Below are positions 22,555 through 34,600 of a stretch of 64,000 bases of DNA, piece after piece; within the stretch, counting starts at the first letter, position 1, and the number at the start of each line of letters is the position of its first letter. The DNA comes from Setophaga petechia (lineage: Eukaryota > Chordata > Aves > Passeriformes > Parulidae), in the NCBI GenBank assembly GCA_024362935.1, contig JANCRA010000125.1, positions 744,001 to 808,000 of the forward strand, written 5' to 3'. A program made the position numbers and the translations under genes. The notes under the pieces were generated by a model, which did no database searches, was not told where the DNA came from, and worked only from the letters and a program-made list of their open reading frames with translations.

Positions 22555-23754
22555 CTTGTCCAAAAAAGCCATCAATTCGAATGTTCCTGGAAAGGGAAAA
22601 TGCAGGAGAGCGGATAGGTACTGTTTTCTACCAGTTTGCAAGCTGGACACACAATCCCAGTGTTATACTACGATTGACTTTGCAGTGCACTGTAATAATT
22701 GCCTATTGTTACTACATCTAAGCCAATAGCGTTTGCATTATATCTCTTCAGGAGAAACTGTACCAGTTCAGAAAACAACTCTCATTTTTTCTACAAGTTG
22801 CACGGAGGTGTGCAGAGTGTTTTGCAAGAAGCAAAAGAAAGTTGTCCAAAACTGCTGCCATTCGAATAGTAATGCGAATGGAAAAGGCAGGAGAGTGGAA
22901 AGGTGCTGTTTTCTATCTGTTTGTAAGCTGCTTACACAATCCCAGAGTTGTGCAGCAATTAGTTTTTCAGTGCACTGTAGTAGGTGCCTCTTTTCACCTG
23001 CATCTAAGCAAATTGCTTTTTCCCCATGTCTCGCAAGGAGAAACTGAGCCAGTTCAGAAAACATCTCCCATCGAGTTCTAGAGATTGCAGGCAGGTGTGC
23101 AGAGTGTTTTGCAAGAAGCAAAAGAAAGTTGTCTAAAACGCCTTGCATTCAAATAGAAATGTGAATAGAAAAGGCAGGAGAAGGGAGAGGTACTGTTTTC
23201 TATCAGTTTGCAACCTGCTTACACAATCTGCGTGTTGTGCAGCAATTAGCTTGCAGTGCACTGTAGTAGGTGCCTCTTTTCACCTATATCTAAGCAAATT
23301 GCTTTTTCCCCATGTCTTGCAAAGAGAAACTGAGCCAGTTCAGAAAATATCTCCCATCGACTTCTAGAGATTGCAGGCAGGTGTGCAGAGTGTTTTGCAA
23401 GAAGCCAAAGAAAGTTGTCTAAAATTCTTTCCATTCGAATAGTAATGTGCATGGAAAAGGCAGGAAGAGTGGAAAGGTACTGTTTTCTATCACTTTGCAA
23501 GCTGGGCACACAATCCCAGTGTTGTGCATCTATTAGCTTTGCAGTGCACTGCAGTAACTGCCTGTGGTAACCTATATCTAAGCAAAAAGCTTTTTCACGA
23601 TCTCTCACTAGGAGAAAATGTTCCTGCTCATTAAACAACTTCCATCGTGCTGTACAGGTTGCACAGAGGGCTGCAGAATGTTTTGCAGCAAGAAAAAGAA
23701 AGTTGTCTAAGACGCCTTCCTTTCAAGTATTAATGCGAAGGGAAAGGCAAGAGA

Positions 23755-26700
23755 GTGGGAAAGTACTATTTTCTAGCACTTTGAGAGCTGCTAACACAAT
23801 CGCAGTGCTGTGTACCAATTAACTTGTCACTGCACTGCAGTAAGTGTTTCTTGTCACCTACATCTAAGCAAATAGCTTTTTCACTATGTCTCGCAAGGAG
23901 AAAACCTTCCTGCTCACTAAACAACTTCCATCGTGTTGTAGATGTTGCACAGAGGGCTGCAGAGTTTTTTGACACAAGAAAAAGAAAGTTGTCTAAGACG
24001 CCTTCCTTTCAAGTATTAATGTGAAGGGAAAGGCAAGAGAGTGGGAAAGTACTGTTTTCTAGCACTTTGCAAGCTGCTAAGACAGTACTAGTGCTGTGTA
24101 GCAGTTAGCTGTTCAGTGCAATGCAGTAAGTGTTTCTTGTCACCTACATCTAAGCAAAAAGCTTTTTCACTATGTCTCGCAAGGAGAAAACCTTCCTGCT
24201 CACTAAACAACTTCCATCGTGTTGTAGATGTTGCAGAGAGGGCTGCAGAGTTTTTTGACACAAGAAAAAGAAAGTTGTCTAAGATGCCTTCCTTTCAAGT
24301 ATTAATGTGAAGGGAAAGGCAAGAGAGTGGGAAAGTACTGTTTTCTAGCACTTTGCAAGCTGCTAACACAATCGCAGTGCTGTGTAGCAGTTAGCTTTTC
24401 AGTGCACTGCAGTAAGAGTTTCTTGTCACCTACATCTAAGCAAATAGCTTTTTCACTATGTCTCGCAAGGAGAAAACCTTCTTGCTCACTAAACATCTCC
24501 TATCGTGTTCTAGAAGTTGCACAGGCGGCTGCAGTGTGTTTTGCAAAATGTAAAAGAAAGTTGTCTAAGACGCCTTCCTTTTAAGTATTAATGTGAAGGG
24601 AAAGGCAAGAGAGTGGGAAAGTACTGTTTTCTAGCACTTTGCAGGCTGCTCACACAATCCCAGTTCTGTGTAGCAGTTAGCTTTTCAGTGCACTGCAGTA
24701 AGTGTTTCTTGTCACCTGCATCTAAGCAAATAGCTGTGGCACTCTGTCCAGCAAGGAGAAAACCTTCTTGCTCACTAAACATTTCCTATCGTGTTCTAGA
24801 AGTTGCACAGAGGGCTGCAGTGTGTTTTGCAGCAAGAAAAAGAAAGTTGTCTAAGACGCCTTCCTTTCAAGTATTAATGTGAAGGGAAAGGCAAGAGAGT
24901 GGGAAAGTACTGTTTTCAAGCACTTTGCAAGCTGCTAACACAGTACTAGTGCTGTGTAGCAGTTAGCTGTTCAGTGCACTGCAGTAAGTGTTTCTTGTCA
25001 CCTACATCTAAGCAAAAAGCTTTATCACTATGTCTCGCAAGGAGAAAACCTTCCTGCTCACTAAACAACTTCCATCGTGTTGTAGATGTTGCAGAGAGGG
25101 CAGCAGAGTTTTTTGACACAAGAAAAAGAAAGTTGTCTAAGACGCCTTCCTTTCAAGTATTAATGTGAAGGGAAAGGCAAGAGAGTGGGAAAGTACTGTT
25201 TTCTAGCACTTTGCAGGCTGCTAACACAATCGCAGTGCTGTGTAGCAGTTAGCTTTTCAGTGCACTGCAGTAAGTGTTTCTTGTCACCTACATCTAAGCA
25301 AATAGCTTTTTCACTATGTCTCGCAAGGAGAAAACCTTCCTGCTCACTAAACAACTTCCATCGTGTTGTAGATGTTGCACAGAGGGCTTCAGAGTGTTCT
25401 CTAACAAGAAAAAGAAAGTTGTCTAAGACGCCTTCCTTTCAAGTATTAATGTGAAGTGAAAGGCAAGAGAGTGGGAAAGTACTGTTTTCTAGCACTTTGC
25501 AAGCTGCTAAGACAGTACTAGTGCTGTGTAGCAGTTAGCTGTTCAGTGCACTGCAGTAAGTGTTTCTTGTCACCTACATCTAAGCAAAAAGCTTTTTCAC
25601 TATGTCTCGCAAGGAGAAAACCTTCCTGCTCACTAAACAACTTCCATCGTGTTGTAGATGTTGCAGAGAGGGCTGCAGAGTTTTTTGACACAAGAAAAAG
25701 AAAGTTGTCTAAGATGCCTTCCTTTCAAGTATTAATGTGAAGGGAAAGGCAAGAGAGTGGGAAAGTACTGTTTTCTAGCACTTTGCAGGCTGCTCACACA
25801 ATCGCAGTGCTGTGTAGCAGTTAGCTTTTCAGTGCACTGCAGTAAGTGTTTCTTGTCACCTACATCGAAGCAAATAGCTTTTTCACTATGTCTCGCAAGG
25901 AGAAAACCTTCTTGCTCACTAAACATCTCCTATCGTGTTCTAAAAGTTGCACAGAGGGCCGCAGTGTGTTCTGTAACAAGAAAAAGAAAGTTGTCTAAGA
26001 CGCCTTCCTTTCAAGTATTAATGTGAAGGGAAAGGCAAGAGAGTGGGAAAGTACTATTTTCTAGCACTTTGCAAGCTGCTAACACTATCCCAGTGCTGTG
26101 TAGCAATTAGCTTAGTGCACGGCAGTAAGGGTTTCTTGTAACCTGCATCTAAGCAAATAGCTTTTTCACTATGTCTTCCAAGGAGAAAACCTTCCTGCTC
26201 ACTAAACATTTCCTATCGTGTTCTAGAAGTTGCACAGAGGGCTGCAGTGTGTTTTGACACAAGAAAAAGAAAGTTGTCTAAGACGCCTTCCTTTCAAGTA
26301 TTAATGTGAAGGGAAAGGCAAGAGAGTGGGAAAGTACTGTTTTCTAGCACTTTGCAAGCTGCTAACACAGTACTAGTGCTGTGTAGCAGTTAGCTGTTCA
26401 GTGCACTGCAGTAAGTGTTTCTTGTCACCTACATCTAAGCAAATAGCTTTTTCACTATGTCTCGCAAGGAGAAAGCCTTCCTGCTCACTAAACAACTTCC
26501 ATCGTGTTGTAGATGTTGCAGAGAGGGCTGCAGAGTTTTTTGACACAAGAAAAAGAAAGTTGTCTAAGATGCCTTCCTTTCAAGTATTAATGTGAAGGGA
26601 AAGGCAAGAGAGTGGGAAAGTACTGTTTTCTAGCACTTTGCAGGCTGCTAACACAATATCAGTGCTGTGTAGCAGTTAGCTTTTCAGTGCACTGCAGTAA

Positions 26701-29700
26701 GTGTTTCTTGTCACCTACATCTAAGCAAATAGCTTTTTCACTATGTCTCGCAAGGAGAAAACCTTCTTGCTCACTAAACATCTCCTATCGTGTTCTAGAA
26801 GTTGCACAGAGGGCTGCGGTGTGTTTTGCAAAATGTAAAAGAAAGTTGTCTAAGACGCGTTCCTTTCAAGTATTAATGTGAAGGGAAAGGCAAGAGAGTG
26901 GGAAAGTACTATTTTCTAGCACTTTGCAAGCTGCTAACACTATCCCAGTGCTGTGTAGCAATTAGCTTAGTGCACGGCAGTAAGGGTTTCTTGTAACCTG
27001 CATCTAAGCAAATAGCTTTTCCACTATGTCTTCCAAGGAGAAAACCTTCCTGCTCACTAAACATTTCCTATCGTGTTCTAGAAGTTGCACAGAGGGCTGC
27101 AGTGTGTTTTGACACAAGAAAAAGAAAGTTGTCTAAGACGCCTTCCTTTCAAGTATTAATGTGAAGGGAAAGGCAAGAGAGTGGGAAAGTACTGTTTTCT
27201 AGCACTTTGCAAGCTGCTAACACAGTAATAGTGCTGTGTAGCAGTTAGCTGTTCAGTGCACTGCAGTAAGTGTTTCTTGTCACCTATATCTAAGCAAATA
27301 GCTTTTTCACTATGTCTCGCAAGGAGAAAGCCTTCCTGCTCACTAAACAACTTCCATCGTGTTGTAGATGTTGCAGAGAGGGCTGCAGAGTTTTTTGACA
27401 CAAGAAAAAGAAAGTTGTCTAAGATGCCTTCCTTTCAAGTATTAATGTGAAGGGAAAGGCAAGAGAGTGGGAAAGTACTGTTTTCTAGCACTTTGCAGGC
27501 TGCTAACACAATCGCAGTGCTGTGTAGCAGTTAGCTTTTCAGTGCACTGCAGTAAGTGTTTCTTGTCACCTACATCTAAGCAAATAGCTTTTTCACTATG
27601 TCTCGCAAGGAGAAAACCTTCTTGCTCACTAAACATCTCCTATCGTGTTCTAGAAGTTGCACAGAGGGCTGCAGTGTGTTCTGTAACAAGAAAAAGAAAG
27701 TTGTCTAAGACGCCTTCCTTTCAAGTATTAATGGGAAGGGAAAGGCAAGAGAGTGGGAAAGTACTGTTTTCTAGCACTTTGCAAGCTGCTAACACAATCC
27801 CAGTTCTGTGTAGCAATTAGCTGTTCAGTGCACTGCAGTAAGTGTTTCTTCATACCTACATCTGAGCAAATAGCTTTTTCACTTTCTTTCGCAAGGGGAA
27901 AACGTTGCTGCTCACTAAACAACTTCCATCGTGTTGTAGAAGTTGCACAGAGGGCTGCAGTGTGTTTTGCAAAATGTAGAAGAAAGTTGTCTAAGACGCC
28001 TTCCTTTTAAGTATTATTGTGAAGGGAAAGGCAAGAGAGTGGGAAAGTACTGTTTTCTAGCACTTTGCAGGCTGCTAACACAATCCCAGTTCTGTGTAGC
28101 AAATAGCTGTTCAGTGCACTGCAGTAAGTGTTTCTTGTCGCTTACATCTAAGCAAATAGCTTTTTCACTATGTCTCGCAAGGAGAAAACCTTCCTGCTCA
28201 CTAAACAACTTCCATCGTGTTGTAGATGTTGCAGAGAGGGCAGCAGAGTTTTTTGACACAAGAAAAAGAAAGTTGTCTAAGATGCCTTCCTTTCAAGTAT
28301 TAATGTGAAGGGAAAGGCAAGAGAGTGGGAAAGTACTGTTTTCTAGCACTTTGCAAGCTGCTAACACAGTACTAGTGCTGTGTAGCAGTTAGCTGTTCAG
28401 TGCACTGCAGTAAGTGTTTCTTGTCACCTACATCTAAGCAAAAAGCTTTATCACTATGTCTCGCAAGGAGAAAACCTTCCTGCTCACTAAACAACTTCCA
28501 TCCTGTTGTAGATGTTGCAGAGAGGGCAGCAGAATTTTTTGACACAAGAAAAAGAAAGTTGTCTAAGACGCCTTCCTTTCAAGTATTAATGTGAAGGGAA
28601 AGGCAAGAGAGTGGGAAAGTACTGTTTTCTAGCACTTTGCAGGCTGCTAACACAATCGCAGTGCTGTGTAGCAGTTAGCTTTTCAGTGCACTGCAGTAAG
28701 TGTTTCTTGTCACCTACATCTAAGCAAATAGCTTTTTCACTATGTCTCGCAAGGAGAAAACCTTCCTGCTCACTAAACAACTTCCATCGTGTTGTAGATG
28801 TTGCACAGAGGGCTTCAGAGTGTTCTCTAACAAGAAAAAGAAAGTTGTCTAAGACGCCTTCCTTTCAAGTATTAATGTGAAGTGAAAGGCAAGAGAGTGG
28901 GAAAGTACTGTTTTCTAGCACTTTGCAAGCTGCTAAGACAGTACTAGTGCTGTGTAGCAGTTAGCTGTTCAGTGCACTGCAGTAAGTGTTTCTTGTCACC
29001 TACATCTAAGCAAATAGCTTTTTCACTATGTCTCGCAAGGAGAAAACCTTCCTGCTCACTAAACAACTTCCATCGTGTTGTAGATGTTGCAGAGAGGGCT
29101 GCAGAGTTTTTTGACACAAGAAAAAGAAAGTTGTCTAAGATGCCTTCCTTTCAAGTATTAATGTGAAGGGAAAGGCAAGAGAGTGGGAAAGTACTGTTTT
29201 CTAGCACTTTGAAGGCTGCTCACACAATCGCAGTGCTGTGTAGCAGTTACCTTTTCAGTGCACTGCAGTAAGTGTTTCTTGTCACCTACATCTAAGCAAA
29301 TAGCTTTTTCACTATGTCTCGCAAGGAGAAAACCTTCTTGCTCACTAAACATCTCCTATCGTGTTCTAGAAGTTGCACAGACGGCTGCAGTGTGTTTTGC
29401 AAAATGTAAAAGAAAGTTGTCTAAGACGCCTTCCTTTTAAGTATTAATGTGAAGGGAAAGGCAAGAGAGTGGGAAAGTACTGTTTTCTAGCACTTTGCAA
29501 GCTGCTAACACAATCGCAGTGCTGTGTAGCAGTTAGCTTTTCAGTGCACTGCAGTAAGTGTTTCTTGTCACCTACATCTAAGCAAATAGCTTTTTCACTA
29601 TGTCTCGCAAGGAGAAAACCTTCCTGCTCACTAAACATCTCCTATCGTGTTCTAGAAGTTGCACAGACAGCTGCAGTGTGTTTTGCAAAATGTAAAAGAA

Positions 29701-30040
29701 AGTTGTCTAAGACGCCTTCCTTTTAAGTATTAATGTGAAGGGAAAGGCAAGAGAGTGGGAAAGTACTGTTTTCTAGCACTTTGCAGGCTGCTAACACAAT
29801 CCCAGTTCTGTGTAGCAATTAGCTGTTCAGTGCACTGCAGTAAGTGTTTCTTGTCACCTACATCTAAGCAAATAGCTTTTTCACTATGTCTCGCAAGGAG
29901 AAAACCTTCCTGCTCACTAAACAACTTCCATCGTGTTCTAGAAGTTGCACAGAGGGCTGCAGTGTGTTTTGACACAAGAAAAAGAAAGTTGTCTAAGACG
30001 CCTTCCTTTCAAGTATTAATGTGAAGGGAAAGGCAAGAGA
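23755..30040 (+). repeat. Ordinary satellite segment, 22 units
   Basis: The 6286 bp equal 22 units minus 6 bp, from two 283-bp units (about 26043 and 26898). The part after about 26.4 kb matches 33.4 kb onward at a 7016-bp offset, apart from local conversion near 29.26 kb, where the unit subtype differs. Confidence 0.92.
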
Positions 30041-30081
30041 GTGGGAAAGTACTGTTTTCTAGCACTTTGCAAGCTGCTTAC

Positions 30082-30325
30082 CCAATCCCAGTTTTGTGCC
30101 GCTTCGTAGTTCGCCGTTCAGAAGCTGCCGCCGTCTCTTTTTCCCGGAGAAGGAGAAGACGCTTCTTGGCGCGAAGAATCTGGTGTCCTTACGCCGATCG
30201 CGGCGTGCTCCGGAGAACAGCTACGGCCGAGAGACACCCGGAAGCGGCGCTTAAAGGCACAGTGCTCCGTCTCCTGGTCTTTAGCGTCTCCTGCCGGCTA
30301 CACCTTAGCAAAAAGCTTTTTCATT
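30082..30325 (+). promoter_or_regulatory. CpG-island-like putative promoter, copy 4
   Basis: The CpG block 30094-30299 appears identical to copy 1. Confidence 0.48.
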
Positions 30326-30427
30326 ATGTCTCGCCAGGAGAAACTGTGTCTGTTCACAAAAAACCTCCCATCGTGCTCTAGAGGTTGCAGGCAGCTCTGC
30401 AGAGTGTTTTGCAACAAGAAAAAGTAA
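30326..30427 (+). CDS. Candidate 33-aa CX3CX3CX3C microprotein, copy 4
   Basis: Intact frame, same translation as 7853-7954. Confidence 0.22.
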   Translation: MSRQEKLCLFTKNLPSCSRGCRQLCRVFCNKKK

Positions 30428-31627
30428 CTTGTCCAAAAAAGCCATCAATTCGAATGTTCCTGGAAAGGGAAAATGCAGGAGAGCGGATAGGTACTGTTTT
30501 CTACCAGTTTGCAAGCTGGACACACAATCCCAGTGTTATACTACGATTGACTTTGCAGTGCACTGTAATAATTGCCTATTGTTACTACATCTAAGCCAAT
30601 AGCGTTTGCATTATATCTCTTCAGGAGAAACTGTACCAGTTCAGAAAACAACTCTCATTTTTTCTACAAGTTGCACGGAGGTGTGCAGAGTGTTTTGCAA
30701 GAAGCAAAAGAAAGTTGTCCAAAACTGCTGCCATTCGAATAGTAATGCGAATGGAAAAGGCAGGAGAGTGGAAAGGTGCTGTTTTCTATCTGTTTGTAAG
30801 CTGCTTACACAATCCCAGAGTTGTGCAGCAATTAGTTTTTCAGTGCACTGTAGTAGGTGCCTCTTTTCACCTGCATCTAAGCAAATTGCTTTTTCCCCAT
30901 GTCTCGCAAGGAGAAACTGAGCCAGTTCAGAAAACATCTCCCATCGAGTTCTAGAGATTGCAGGCAGGTGTGCAGAGTGTTTTGCAAGAAGCAAAAGAAA
31001 GTTGTCTAAAACGCCTTGCATTCAAATAGAAATGTGAATAGAAAAGGCAGGAGAAGGGAGAGGTACTGTTTTCTATCAGTTTGCAACCTGCTTACACAAT
31101 CTGCGTGTTGTGCAGCAATTAGCTTGCAGTGCACTGTAGTAGGTGCCTCTTTTCACCTATATCTAAGCAAATTGCTTTTTCCCCATGTCTTGCAAAGAGA
31201 AACTGAGCCAGTTCAGAAAATATCTCCCATCGACTTCTAGAGATTGCAGGCAGGTGTGCAGAGTGTTTTGCAAGAAGCCAAAGAAAGTTGTCTAAAATTC
31301 TTTCCATTCGAATAGTAATGTGCATGGAAAAGGCAGGAAGAGTGGAAAGGTACTGTTTTCTATCACTTTGCAAGCTGGGCACACAATCCCAGTGTTGTGC
31401 ATCTATTAGCTTTGCAGTGCACTGCAGTAACTGCCTGTGGTAACCTATATCTAAGCAAAAAGCTTTTTCACGATCTCTCACTAGGAGAAAATGTTCCTGC
31501 TCATTAAACAACTTCCATCGTGCTGTACAGGTTGCACAGAGGGCTGCAGAATGTTTTGCAGCAAGAAAAAGAAAGTTGTCTAAGACGCCTTCCTTTCAAG
31601 TATTAATGCGAAGGGAAAGGCAAGAGA

Positions 31628-34600
31628 GTGGGAAAGTACTATTTTCTAGCACTTTGAGAGCTGTTAACACAATCCCAGTGCTGTGTACCAATTAACTTGT
31701 CACTGCACTGCAGTAAGTGTTTCTTGTCACCTACATCTAAGCAAATAGCTTTTTCACTATGTCTCGCAAGGAGAAAACCTTCCTGCTCACTAAACAACTT
31801 CCATCGTGTTGTAGATGTTGCACAGAGGGCTTCAGAGTGTTCTCTAACAAGAAAAAGAAAGTTGTCTAAGACGCCTTCCTTTCAAGTATTAATGTGAAGG
31901 GAAAGGCAAGAGAGTGGGAAAGTACTGTTTTCTAGCACTTTGCAAGCTGCTAAGACAGTACTAGTGCTGTGTAGCAGTTAGCTGTTCAGTGCACTGCAGT
32001 AAGTGTTTCTTGTCACCTACATCTAAGCAAAAAGCTTTTTCACTATGTCTCGCAAGGAGAAAACCTTTCTGCTCACTAAACAACTTCCATCGTGTTGTAG
32101 ATGTTGCAGAGAGGGCTGCAGAGTTTTTTGACACAAGAAAAAGAAAGTTGTCTAAGATGCCTTCCTTTCAAGTATTAATGTGAAGGGAAAGGCAAGAGAG
32201 TGGGAAAGTACTGTTTTCTAGCACTTTGCAAGCTGCTAACACAATCGCAGTGCTGTGTAGCAGTTAGCTTTTCAGTGCACTGCAGTAAGAGTTTCTTGTC
32301 ACCTACATCTAAGCAAATAGCTTTTTCACTATGTCTCGCAAGGAGAAAACCTTCTTGCTCACTAAACATCTCCTATCGTGTTCTAGAAGTTGCACAGGCG
32401 GCTGCAGTGTGTTTTGCAAAATGTAAAAGAAAGTTGTCTAAGACGCCTTCCTTTTAAGTATTAATGTGAAGGGAAAGGCAAGAGAGTGGGAAAGTACTGT
32501 TTTCTAGCACTTTGCAGGCTGCTCACACAATCCCAGTTCTGTGTAGCAGTTAGCTTTTCAGTGCACTGCAGTAAGTGTTTCTTGTCACCTGCATCTAAGC
32601 AAATAGCTGTATCACTCTGTCTAGCAAGGAGAAAACCTTCTTGCTCACTAAACATTTCCTATCGTGTTCTAGAAGTTGCACAGAGGGCTGCAGTGTGTTT
32701 TGCAGCAAGAAAAAGAAAGTTGTCTAAGACGCCTTCCTTTCAAGTATTAATGTGAAGGGAAAGGCAAGAGAGTGGGAAAGTACTGTTTTCAAGCACTTTG
32801 CAAGCTGCTAACACAGTACTAGTGCTGTGTAGCAGTTAGCTGTTCAGTGCACTGCAGTAAGTGTTTCTTGTCACCTACATCTAAGCAAAAAGCTTTTTCA
32901 CTATGTCTCGCAAGGAGAAAACCTTCCTGCTCACTAAACAACTTCCATCGTGTTGTAGATGTTGCAGAGGGCTGCAGAGTTTTTTGACACAAGAAAAAGA
33001 AAGTTGTCTAAGATGCCTTCCTTTTAAGTATTAATGTGAAGGGAAAGGCAAGAGAGTGGGAAAGTACTATTTTCTAGCACTTTGCAAGCTGCTAACACAA
33101 TCCCAGTGCTGTGTAGCAATTAGCTTGTCAGTGCACGGCAGTAAGGGTTTCTTGTAACCTGCATCTAAGCAAATAGCTTTTTCACTATGTCTCGCAAGAA
33201 GAAAACCTTCCTGCTCACTAAACATTTCCTATCGTGTTCTAGAACTTGCACAGAGGGCTGCAGTGTGTTTTGACACAAGAAAAAGAAAGTTGTCTAAGAC
33301 GCCTTCCTTTCAAGTATTAATGTGAAGGGAAAGGCAAGAGAGTGGGAAAGTACTGTTTTCTAGCACTTTGCAAGCTGCTAACACAGTACTAGTGCTGTGT
33401 AGCAGTTAGCTTTTCAGTGCAGTGCAGTAAGTGTTTCTTGTCACCTACATCTAAGCAAAAAGCTTTTTCACTATGTCTCGCAAGGAGAAAACCTTCCTGC
33501 TCACTAAACAACTTCCATCGTGTTGTAGATGTTGCAGAGAGGGCTGCAGAGTTTTTTGACACAAGAAAAAGAAAGTTGTCTAAGATGCCTTCCTTTCAAG
33601 TATTAATGTGAAGGGAAAGGCAAGAGAGTGGGAAAGTACTGTTTTCTAGCACTTTGCAAGCTGCTAACACAATATCAGTGCTGTGTAGCAGTTAGCTTTT
33701 CAGTGCACTGCAGTAAGTGTTTCTTGTCACCTACATCTAAGCAAATAGCTTTTTCACTATGTCTCGCAAGGAGAAAACCTTCTTGCTCACTAAACATCTC
33801 CTATCGTGTTCTAGAAGTTGCACAGAGGGCTGCGGTGTGTTTTGCAAAATGTAAAAGAAAGTTGTCTAAGACGCGTTCCTTTCAAGTATTAATGTGAAGG
33901 GAAAGGCAAGAGAGTGGGAAAGTACTATTTTCTAGCACTTTGCAAGCTGCTAACACTATCCCAGTGCTGTGTAGCAATTAGCTTAGTGCACGGCAGTAAG
34001 GGTTTCTTGTAACCTGCATCTAAGCAAATAGCTTTTTCACTATGTCTTCCAAGGAGAAAACCTTCCTGCTCACTAAACATTTCCTATCGTGTTCTGGAAG
34101 TTGCACAGAGGGCTGCAGTGTGTTTTGACACAAGAAAAAGAAAGTTGTCTAAGACGCCTTCCTTTCAAGTATTAATGTGAAGGGAAAGGCAAGAGAGTGG
34201 GAAAGTACTGTTTTCTACCACTTTGCAAGCTGCTAACACAGTAATAGTGCTGTGTAGCAGTTAGCTTTTCAGTGCACTGCAGTAAGTGTTTCTTGTCACC
34301 TACATCTAAGCAAATAGCTTTTTCACTATGTCTCGCAAGGAGAAAGCCTTCCTGCTCACTAAACAACTTCCATCGTGTTGTAGATGTTGCAGAGAGGGCT
34401 GCAGAGTTTTTTGACACAAGAAAAAGAAAGTTGTCTAAGATGCCTTCCTTTCAAGTATTAATGTGAAGGGAAAGGCAAGAGAGTGGGAAAGTACTGTTTT
34501 CTAGCACTTTGCAGGCTGCTAACACAATCGCAGTGCTGTGTAGCAGTTAGCTTTTCAGTGCACTGCAGTAAGTGTTTCTTGTCACCTACATCTAAGCAAA

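Larger units (their letters stand above)
22168..23754 (+). repeat. Higher-order module copy 3
   Basis: Complete 1,587-bp module inside duplicated block B, exactly 6442 bp after module copy 2. Confidence 0.92.
19872..26313 (+). repeat. Higher-order 6442-bp block, copy B of a recent tandem duplication
   Basis: It directly follows copy A with no gap and contains module copy 3 in the same position. Differences from copy A are sparse, for example CTTTCTCACT at about 21432 for CTTTTTCACT. After about 26313 the match at this offset ends and a different unit order begins. Confidence 0.88.
26401..31627 (+). repeat. Higher-order block repeated at 33417-38643 (7016-bp offset), first copy
   Basis: Unit order and the module position match 33417-38643 at a constant 7016-bp shift. 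Exceptions include the unit at about 29258, which carries a different 3' subtype, suggesting gene conversion after the duplication. A small length difference near the module start would be expected from the 2-bp deletion at 32965 only outside this interval. Confidence 0.78.
30041..31627 (+). repeat. Higher-order module copy 4
   Basis: Complete 1,587-bp module. The following transition unit has AGCTGTTAACACAATCCC, a local variant of the usual AGCTGCTAACACAATCGC. Confidence 0.92.
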
